From assembly GCA_036186865.1 (NCBI GenBank), contig AP025047.1, positions 25,686,264-25,750,263 of the forward strand: 64,000 nt of DNA, read 5' to 3'. This DNA comes from Eustoma russellianum. Its lineage: Eukaryota > Streptophyta > Magnoliopsida > Gentianales > Gentianaceae. How positions within the stretch are numbered: the stretch's first letter is position 1; each line of letters begins with the position of its first letter. A program made the translations under genes and the position numbers. The notes beneath the pieces are model-generated. The model was not told the origin of the DNA and ran no database searches. It saw nothing but the letters and a program-made list of their open reading frames with translations. Of the stretch, positions 46,545 through 55,702 are shown one piece after another.

Positions 46545-49500
46545 ATGGCCAGCAGCAATTCCGCATCTAGCAAGTCTAAAGGAGCCGAAACTGTTGACAA
46601 TACTCAACAACAAATGCTGGAAATGCTTAAGAAACTCATGCACGACAATGAGATAATTAAGCATCGCTTGGAAGACGTGGAGCGAAGCTACAAAACAAGT
46701 GATGGCCAAGGAACAAGCAGGGCCGTTCCACCACCACAACCAAGGCGCCATCCTCCGGAAGAAGTTGAGGACGATAACATTCGACCCCCACACACCGAAG
46801 CGAGACGGTTTGCTCCTCCTACACAAGCAAGAAGGTACACTCCAAGAAGGTACACTGATGATTACATTCCCTTTGAGCATGATGATTATGACTTTGTTGA
46901 CCACCATCCTCGTGGTTACCAAAGACGCCAAAATCCCCTTTTCCCACAAGATGACGATTTTCTCAAAACCAAAATAAGTATTCTCACGTTTTATGGTAAA
47001 AGTAATGCGGAGGAATATTTAGAATGGGAAACGAAAGTGGATTTGATCTTTTCTTGTACCAATTATAGTGAATTGCAAAAAGTGAGGTATGCTTCCATTG
47101 AATTTTCTGGTTATGCACTTAATTGGTGGACGAATTTGTGTCGAAATAGAACTAAGACGAGACAACCCCCAATCGCCACTTGGGAAGAAATGAAGTTTGA
47201 AATGCGTCAACGTTTTATTCCAAACAATTATGAGAGTTCTATTTTCACGAGCTTGCATAACTTACGACAAGGTTCCAAAAGTGTAGACGAGTATTATAAA
47301 GAGTTAGAAATTTTGTTGGAGAGGTCTAACTTGCAGGAACCTGAAGAAGCCACCAAGGCTCGATTCTTACATGGTTTAAACAGGGAGATTGCGCAAAGGG
47401 TTGACCTTCAACCTTACCTCGACCTCACAACCATGGTCCATATGGCTGAGAAGATTGAAGCACAATTAAAGGTACGTAACTCCTCTAATTTCAATTCCAA
47501 TTATCGTACTAATCAACCTTCGTCAAGATTTCACAGCAAGCCTTCAGGCACAGGAAGTTCACGGCCTACAGGAGGCCAAACGCGTGACCAAGGATCATCG
47601 CAAAGGATGGACAATCGTGTGCAATCCACACAAAGGAGAGATGAACGCACCCAACCAAAGGCTCCTACCGGCAATTCTTTGGATCCATCAAACAGGTTTA
47701 GAGACATTAAATGTTATAAATGTCAAGGGCGTGGTCACATAGGAAAAGAATGTCCCAATTCAAAAAGAATCATGTTAATTGAAGAGACAAACGAATATGT
47801 GTCCGAGTCCGAGCATGAAAACGAGTCTGAGCATGATAATGAAATTGAACCTGAAGAGGACCTAGGCGCATTAGATGATTTTGACACTAAAGAGTTTCTT
47901 GTTGTGCGTAGAGCTTTAAATGCATATCCGAAATTAGATGATCACGAACAACATAGAGAAAACATTTTCCATATTCATTGCATGATAAATGGTAAAGTGT
48001 GCACCATGATCATTGATTCCGGTTCTTGTGCGAATGTGGCTAGCATCGAATTAGTAAGAAAACTGAATTTGCCTATGACTAATCACCCGCATCCTTACAA
48101 ACTTGCATGGCTAAATGACTGCGGTGAAGTTAGCGTAAGTAAACAAGTTTTGATTTCTCTTAGCATTGGTAGTTACAAAGATGATGTTTTATGTGATGTC
48201 ACACCAATGCATGCTAGTCATATCTTACTTGGTAGGCCATGGCAATTTGATAGACATGTGACATATGATGGTTATTTGAATCGTTATTCTTTCAAATTGA
48301 ATGGCAAATTGTATAAACTGCATGCACTCCCACCACACAAAGTCCACGAGGATCACCAACGCATGTCCAAGTCTAGAGCCGATCCTAAGGAAAGAGAAGC
48401 CGAGAGAAAATTCGTGGAGTGTATGAAAAGTGAGAACAAAAAAAATGAGAGCAAGGGAAAAGAGGTAGTGCCCCTAAGTGTCAACGAGTCCAAAAAGAAG
48501 TGTGGGTATTTCCCATAGAAAAGAGAGGTTACACGTGCACTTTATAACAACCAAACTGTCTTCATCATCATCCCAAAGTCGTGTCAACTTGCCCTTGAAG
48601 AACTCCCACCAAACTTACCTACCTCAGTTGCGTCCCTTATCCAAGAATATGAAGTTCTATTTCCTTCCGAACCGCCATCCGGATTACCACCCATTAGAGG
48701 GATAGAACACCAAATCGACTTTGTCCCAGGAGCTGTGTTACCCAATCGCCCAGCCTATCGAGCAAACCCCGAAGAAACCAAAGAAATCCAAAGGCAAGTA
48801 GAGGAGCTCCTAGCTAGTGGACAAATCCGAGAGAGTCTGAGCCCATCTGCCGTTCCCGTCATTTTAGTACCCAAAAAGGATGCAACGTGGAGAATGTGTA
48901 CCGATTACAGAGCCATAAACAAGATTACCGTCAAGTATAGGTACCCCATACCTAGGCTAGACGATATGTTAGACATGTTGCACGGATCCAAATTCTTCAC
49001 CAAAATCGACCTTAAGCAAGGGTACTTCCAGGTACGCATTCGAGAAGGGGACGAATGGAAGACTACATTCAAAACCAAGTTTGGGCTCTATGAGTGGTTA
49101 GTGATGCCCTTCGGGCTCACCAACGCCCCTAGTACCTTTATGAGGCTAATGAATGAAGTCTTACGTGCGTTCATAGGACGCTTTGTCGTTGTCTATTTCG
49201 ATGATATCCTAATCTATTCCCACACCATAGAAGATCATCTTGACCACATTAGAGCCGTTTTTGAAAAGCTTAAGCAAGAACAACTTTACGCCAACTTTAA
49301 GAAGTGCTCTTTCTGTTTAGAACGCGTAGTTTTTCTAGGCTTTGTCATTTCGGCTGAGGGAGTAGAGATGGATGAGGAAAAGGTTAGGTCAATTGTGGAG
49401 TGACCTATACCTAAGAATGTAGGGGAAGTTCGCAGTTTTCATGGACTAGCAAGCTTTTATAGACGCTTTGTCAAAGATTTTTTTTCCATAGCTGCACCAC

Positions 49501-51431
49501 TAAACGAAATTGTGAAAAAAGATGTGCCTTTTAGGTGGGAAGAGCCACAACAACAGGCATTTGATGAACTCAAACGTAGGCTGACCACTGCACCCATACT
49601 TAGACTACCAAATTTTGACAAGACCTTTGAGATCGAGTGTGATGCAAGTGGAGTGGGTATAGGCGCAGTTTTGACCCAAGGTAAGAAACCCATAGCCTAC
49701 TTTAGTGAAAAGTTGAAAGGAGCATCATTGAATTACTCTACCTATGATAAGGAACTTTATGCCCTTGTGAGATCCCTACAAACTTGGCAACACTATCTTC
49801 AACCTAAAGAGTTTGTGATCCACACTGACCACGAAAGCCTTAAGTATCTTAAAGGGCAAGGAAAGTTGAACAAAAGACATGCCAAATGGGTAGAGTTCAT
49901 AGAACAATTCCCTTACGTGATTAAGTACAAACAAGGAAAGGATAATATAGTTGCCGATGCCCTCTCTAGGAGATACACGTTAGTAACTACATTATCTTCA
50001 CGATTCTTAGTATTCGAATCACTTAAGGACTTGTACCCCAATGACCATGACTTTGGCACCATATTCGAGGCATGTAAAGAAGCACCATTTGGAAAATTTT
50101 ACATACATGAGGGTTATCTTTTCAAAGAACAAAAATTGTGCGTTCCCCAATCATCCCTACGAGAAGCATTGACCAGAGAAGCCCATGAGGGAAGTTTAAT
50201 GGGTCATTTCGGAGTGTTCAAAACCCTTGAGACTCTTAAAGAACATTTCTATTGGCCCCACATGAGAGTAGACGTCGAGAGGTTGTGTGGTAATTGCATC
50301 ACTTGCAAACAAGCCAAATCCAAATCCCAACCACATGGCCTTTACACGCCTTTACCCGTCCCTGATTCCCCTTGGATTGACATTTCTATGGACTTTGTTT
50401 TAGGACTTCCTAGGTCTCGGGGAGGACGCGATAGCATTTATGTTGTGGTTGATCGATTTTCAAAAATGGCACATTTCATTGCATGTAGAAAAGTTGATGA
50501 TGCCACACATGTTGCTGATTTGTTCTTCAAAGAAATTGTTAGATCGCATGGCATGCCACGTACAATTGTAAGTGATAGAGATACGAAATTCTTGAGTCAT
50601 TTTTGGCGTGTTTTGTGGGCTAAACTTGGTACACAATTGTTGTTTTCCACCACCGCACACCCACAAACTGATGGACAAACTGAAGTCGTTAATCGTACTC
50701 TTTCTCAACTTTTACGTGCCATTTTGCAAAAACACATTAAACATTGGGAAGATTGTTTACCATATATCGAATTTGCATATAATAGGAGTGTCCATCACGG
50801 TACTTTGCATAGTCCATTTGAAATCGTGTATGGCTTTAATCCCTTGTCTCCCATTGATTTGATTCCTATTCCCGTGCATGAACGTTCTAGTCTTGATGGT
50901 AAACAAAAAGCGGACAACATAAAGAAACTGCATGAACAAGTTAAAACGCAACTTGAAAAGAAAAACAAAGCTTATGAAAGACGAGCTAACAAACATCGGA
51001 AAAGAGTTGTGTTTAAACCTGGAGATTTAGTTTGGTTACATTTGCGCAAGGAAAGATTTCCCAATGAACGAAAATCAAAATTGTTGCCTCGAGGAGATGG
51101 ACCCTTTAAAGTATTGAAACGCATAGGTGACAATGCCTACATCCTTGATCTTCCCGACAGGTATGGTTCCGTTTCACCTACTTTTAATGTTGCTGATCTC
51201 ACCCCTTTCAACGATGACCTTTTTGATTCGAGGACGAATCCTTTTGAGGAGGGGGGGATTGATGAGGATCAAGGGTCCGATGAGGATCAAGGGCCCCATC
51301 AAGAGGTCAAAGGTCCTATAACAAGAAGGAGGGCAAGGGAACTTTGTCATCAAGTTGCCACCTTCTTGTACAAGCATGTTCAAGATGAGCCTAAGACTCC
51401 TTGGGTTCATTTCATTGAACCTTCAACTTGA
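46545..51431 (+). pseudogene. gag-pol: Element A gag-pol polyprotein, one frame with two stops
   Basis: The start is MASSNSASSKSKG at 46545; the frame is open from 46479 but the upstream part is leader. Gag core: YLEWETKVDLIF, ALNWWTNLCRNR, MRQRFIPNNYESSIF. CCHC knuckle CYKCQGRGHIGKEC near 47711. Protease: MIIDSGSCANVAS near 48006. Stop TAG at 48516-48518. Then RT (RMCTDYRAINKIT, VVVYFDDILIYS near 49195) and TGA at 49401-49403, where TGG is expected. RNase H (ECDASGVGIGAVL, HTDHESLKYL, NIVADALSRR) and integrase (GHFGVFKTLE, CITCKQAK, HPQTDGQTEVVNRTL, GPFKVLKRIGDNAYILDLP) follow. The final residues (TRRRARELCHQVATF, KHVQDEP) are encoded inside the 3' LTR. Gag, protease and pol share one frame. 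No chromodomain seen. Confidence 0.9.
51246..51259 (+). promoter_or_regulatory. Polypurine tract of element A
   Basis: GAGGAGGGGGGGAT directly before the 3' LTR start. It lies inside the coding frame (PFEEGGI), as pol continues into the LTR. Confidence 0.85.
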
Positions 51432-52544
51432 GCATGTATCACATGCACGTCTACATTCTTGTTTTTGAATTTTATCTTGTGTCTTGTGATCTTTGTTTTA
51501 TGTCTTTTCTTTGTAGGTAAATTAGGTACATGAAATGTTTGAAGAGAATGTTTCAAGAGAATATTTCAAGAGAATGTTTCAAGAGAATATTCGAAGAGAA
51601 TGTTTGTCTATGCTAAGACAAATTCAAAGGTGTCCAAGATAGAATCTCTTGATCAAGTTGAAATCATCTCCATTATCCATAAGAAGGGGGGGCGGCCACT
51701 TTAAAGAGAAGCAAGATATCTTACTTGAATTTGAACTTGAAGATAAACTTGAATTCAAATTCAACCATAATTTGAATTCAAGTTTCAAATTTGAGGCTTA
51801 CATTTCAAAAAGGATTCAGCCATCATCTCTAGGTCCTACACGCCATTTTTGAATAAGGAAGATGGGATCACACGCCATTTTTGAAGAATAAGGAAGATAA
51901 GATCACAATGCAAAATTGAATTCAAGATTGAAGTCAAATTCAAACTCCACTTGAATTCAAACTTCAACCATCTTGTGAACTCAAATCCAAGCGCATACTA
52001 ATCTTCAACAACTCCTCCAAGACGCCATAAACATGACCAGATTCATTGAAGATAACATCCTGCAAGCGTTTCAAGTTTTAGCTAGAATTATCTTAGTTTA
52101 AATTTTCAAGCAAAGTTCAAATTTAAACATTTGTTAGATAGCTTTATTTGAATTATCTCTAGCCATTTTCAAGCTAAAGGGGGCGTCTACTAGGCCTATA
52201 AATAGACCCTTTGGCTGGTTGTAAACTCACCTTTCGATGAATAACAATTCTTGATATTTCCTTCACTTTGTGTGATACTTTGTTTTCTTGGTTTTGCATT
52301 AAAAACCCTAGTTAAGATCCTTCAAAGTTGAGCATTTTGAAGGTATTGCCATTGCTAAAAGGTGCCGTCCAGGAGGGCCATTTTGGTTTGCCTGATCAAC
52401 GACCATCTTATAGTGTTGGTCTTGCTCGTTGTCCACACGTTTGATCACTAAGGAAGCAAGGGGAAGTTTACTTCTTTGTGCCTGACCCTTTGTGAAGGAC
52501 GTTTGGAAGGTGGAATTGTTGGAGCCCACGAGTTGCACGCATCA
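51260..52544 (+). repeat. 3' LTR of element A
   Basis: 1,285 bp, near-identical to 43557-44876 apart from repeat number and ACCC. Its first 172 bp encode the end of the polyprotein. TATA at 52197-52204; repeats at 51534-51600. Confidence 0.9.
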
Positions 52545-53142
52545 CCAAGGAAGAGCAAATTGGTCAATTGTGTGACAAAACACGTCAAGTTTGTTGATAA
52601 AATTTTTTGGTGCATAACAAGTTTCATCGACTTACCATAAACTGAGACAGCCCATACCTCATAACCCTACATATTTCATTGTCTTGGAACTTGGATACTT
52701 GTGTATTGCAATTGATCAACAACTTTGTAATCAACTTTCATAAGGCTAAGGTTAACTAAAGATTGCCCAGGGCAACCCTTAGTTTTCTTTGGCTCAGCCT
52801 TTGAAATAATTTTTGGTCTCTTTTTCTTTGATTCTTAGAAGGTTAAGTGTGTTAAATTGTCTTGTTCTTGGCTTAATACCTTTGCTTGATAGTTGCTGAA
52901 ATTTGGGTGACACATTGGAGAAAAGGGCACAATTGATCATCGGATTGTGTTAGCCACTTGAGGAGCTTGCTTTGGTTGTATCTAGCCCAAGATTGGCCGG
53001 GAAAGCACAAACTTGAGTGACTATACAAGAGTGAGAAAGGAACATACACTTGGATTTTGATTTTTACTAACGTAACGAAATTTCTTTTGTCTTTGTGTTA
53101 GTTTTTTCTTTCGTTGTTTGCTTGCATAATTTCAGGTTACTC
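52545..53142 (+). other. Leader of element B, after element A
   Basis: Non-coding, resuming after the nested element. It contains the shared stem-loop (52754-52784) and ends in a pyrimidine-rich stretch with ATTTCAG seven bases before the ATG, a plausible 3' splice site. CTTTTGTCTTTGTGTTAGTT (53082-53105 region) is also near the gag start of element A. Confidence 0.65.
52754..52784 (+). promoter_or_regulatory. Stem-loop in element B leader
   Basis: Same 14-nt arms as 46144-46174, with loop CAG instead of CAC. It lies about 360 bases before the B ORF start; in A it lies about 370 before gag. Confidence 0.65.
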
Positions 53143-54549
53143 ATGGATTCCACGGAGGATGATATTAGGGACCTCTATTGTGCAACGATAGAAGGATTAC
53201 GTCAAGCTCATTTTACTTATGGAATTGCATATGATTTGCGTGATATGAGTGACGATTCTATTGTTGATATTGAGCATGATTCTTATGATGATGATGCTGA
53301 AATTTCAATTGATACACATGTTGTTCATGATGATAAAGTTGATGTGTCGAATGAACATGACTTACATGATAAGCTTCTTGACTTGCATGATCCTAAATTG
53401 TTTAAATCCGGTTTGTCTGAATCTGATGATGTTTTGCACTCTAAAGTGTGTGAACCTGATAAGAAATTGCATGTTGGCTTCCATGATCATATTGAAGTTG
53501 AACATGACTGTGTCAAGTTCTTAGAACGTAATTCTGACATTCGTAAGAAACTTCTAGCATAAAAAGAACATAACTTTCAGATCCTTGCAGAAGTAGAATA
53601 ACAAAAGGTACATAGATTAGACTTCCTTAATAAATTGCAAAGTCTTAGGAGACTTGTTGATGTTCATCGTGTTCATATGCATGAGACTAACTTGCGTGAT
53701 GAAAGTGATGAGCTTGAATCTAAAGTTGTTTGTGCTACACATGACTCACATGATTTGCTTGATTTACATACTGATTCACAAGATGATTTGAGTGACGTTT
53801 CAAGTGAGAATAATGATTTCTTAGGTCATAAACATGATAACGTTGAGAGGCATAAATGGGTTGTCTATAACAATCCTTTGTTTGAGTTCCTTGAAAGTGA
53901 CATTCCATCCCATGAAAATTCTATTTTGCGTCCGTACGAATCTGAAATTCCACTTGACATTACGTTGCACACTGATTTTGAAGATGATAATCTAAATGTT
54001 AGTGATGATTTGTGTTTTGTTGAGCATGATAGTTCAGATACCTCTGGTTTGGAAGTACTAAGGAGCGTACAAGATATGTTGTTTATTCCTCATGTTTTAC
54101 ATACTTTCTCTTTTATGCATGATAAATCTTATGTGAGGAGTTTTATACCTATCTTGTTAGTGCATCCTAAACATATTAGAAAGAGGTGCTTGTTGCTAAG
54201 TGTTCATGTAGATATGTGTTATAATGTTTTGTTGTCTACATGCTTCTTCCTTCAGTTAATTATTCATCCTAAGCATGTTAAACTCAAATTATGCATGTTC
54301 ATTACACTATATTCTCTTAGGTTTGTGTCTTGTATATATTGTGAGTTTTTGTTGAAGTATCCCTCTTATACATTTGACAGTTTAGATTCGAGGTCGAATC
54401 CTTTCGAGGAGGGAGGGATTGATGCGGCACAAGGAGCATCCTCACTTCATTCTACACACACAAGAAACGTGTGCACTATTAGTAATCTTATAGTTAGACG
54501 TTTCTTGTTCAAACATGTACAAGATGAGCCAAGGAATGTAGATGCATGA
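53143..54549 (+). pseudogene. Element B ORF: Asp/His-rich protein of unknown function with CRM-type tail
   Basis: 469 codons in one frame from MDSTEDDIRDLY, with TAA stops at 53560-53562 and 53599-53601. The first two thirds are acidic and rich in Asp, His and Ser (HDSYDDDAEIS, HDLHDKLLDLHD, DSHDLLDLHTDSQDD), with no gag, zinc-knuckle, protease, RT or integrase motif. A hydrophobic, Leu/Cys/Phe-rich stretch follows at about 54085-54375 and could include membrane-like segments. The end, LDSRSNPFEEGGIDAAQG then FKHVQDEP, parallels the end of element A's polyprotein and is encoded across the PPT and the first 130 bp of the 3' LTR. I do not recognise the main body. It may replace gag-pol in a non-autonomous element. 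Confidence 0.75.
54406..54419 (+). promoter_or_regulatory. Polypurine tract of element B
   Basis: GAGGAGGGAGGGAT directly before the 3' LTR start TGATGCGGC. Nearly the same as the PPT of element A and likewise inside the coding frame. Confidence 0.85.
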
Positions 54550-55697
54550 TTTTTCTATGTTCATTGAGGCCATGATCTCATTATCCTTGAGTTTAATGCA
54601 TATTATAAGATGTAAAGATTGGTGGGAAGACAGGATGGTCATTTCATGCGTTGTCGTTGTAATATCGAGTCTAGTTTTTTGCGTTGTCTTTATTTTAGGT
54701 CTAGGCTATTTTATAGAGTCTTTTAATATGTGTTTATAGTACTAAATATCGTTTTTGAGTGTTTTCTAAGGTGACAAGGCTAAACAAGGAAAGTGGCTTG
54801 GAGAGTCCCTATTTTTCAGGAAGGCAGCCAGACACCAGTCGGTATTTTAGACGCCTAGATCGGAGTACTAATCCAAATGGGTTCAAACCACTTGGAGGTT
54901 TCAGATAACTCAATTTGTGACGAGTTTCATGTTTTACACTTTGTCTAATTCGGGCTACAAGGTGGACCGAAACCAGGTGCAAGTTGGGAGTCCAGAATGG
55001 AAAGTACTGAAGATCACTGGATGGGTACCTAATCTTTGAAGGCCCGTATCTCTGTCAAGAAAAATCCAAATGAGATGATTCAAAAGCCCAAATTCAAGAA
55101 CATGTTATGAGCTACAACTGTTCTGAAGAGTGCAAACCCTAATTCGGTGTGTAGAAGCGGATAAAAGTCAATAACCGATAGGGTGTAATTCCAGTGCGAG
55201 ATTTTAGGGATTTGAATTATGTAATCTTCCTTGATTGGCTTTGACTTATCCTTTATGTAAATTTGATTAAGATTGATAGATAGTAATCTTAGGAATTTGA
55301 TTTATTAGTTAATATTTAGGATTAGAAAATGATAGCATTAAAAGAGGGAAAACTCGGCAGCCTAGGGGGCAGATTTTTCAGAATAAACAAAATTTCAGCT
55401 TTCTTTGAATGCAACCGTGTGTTGCTTTATTCTTGAGTTTTTCCTTTGGTTTTCACAAAGTAAAATCAAGGCTAGATCCAATCAAGGTTTGAGCAAACCT
55501 AGTTGGTGAATCACAATCCAAGGATACGGAACGACGTGTTGGATTGGGAGATTCGAATTGCTCGACGTAGACATTGTTGACTTCTCTTGTCCAAGAAGGT
55601 GGTGTTTGCGCCATTGTCCCACGCAAGGGTTGATCAAAGGTGTCTTTTGGAGTTGAAAGAAGCGATCGTTATTTCCATACGATCCAAGATCGTATCA
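54420..55697 (+). repeat. 3' LTR of element B
   Basis: 1,278 bp, TGATGCGGC to CGTATCA, followed by TSD CATTA (55698-55702). Perfect hairpin ATACGATC-CAA-GATCGTAT at 55677-55695. An ORF at 54542-54739 is shared with the 5' LTR but has no domain. Confidence 0.9.
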
Positions 55698-55702
55698 CAT
55701 TA

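Larger units (their letters stand above)
43557..52544 (+). mobile_element. Element A: CRM-like chromovirus (Ty3/gypsy), nested in element B
   Basis: 9.0 kb: LTR 43557-44876, PBS 44880-44892, gag-pol 46545-51431, PPT 51246-51259, LTR 51260-52544. Flanks are CCAAT (43552-43556) and CCAAG (52545-52549), a TSD with one change. Pol resembles the CRM lineage: no chromodomain after the integrase GPY/F segment, and the polyprotein runs into the 3' LTR. Another chromodomain-less gypsy lineage is the alternative. Two in-frame stops make this copy defective as read. Confidence 0.8.
41234..55697 (+). mobile_element. Element B: non-autonomous CRM-related LTR element
   Basis: Two LTRs of exactly 1,278 bp, TSD CATTA, PBS and PPT. 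Without the nested element A (43557-52544) it is about 5.5 kb. It encodes no gag, protease, RT or integrase. Its single long ORF (53143-54549) is unrecognised except for a C-terminal tail shared with element A. LTR start, PBS, PPT and leader motifs resemble A, suggesting that a CRM-like element supplied its proteins. Confidence 0.85.
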
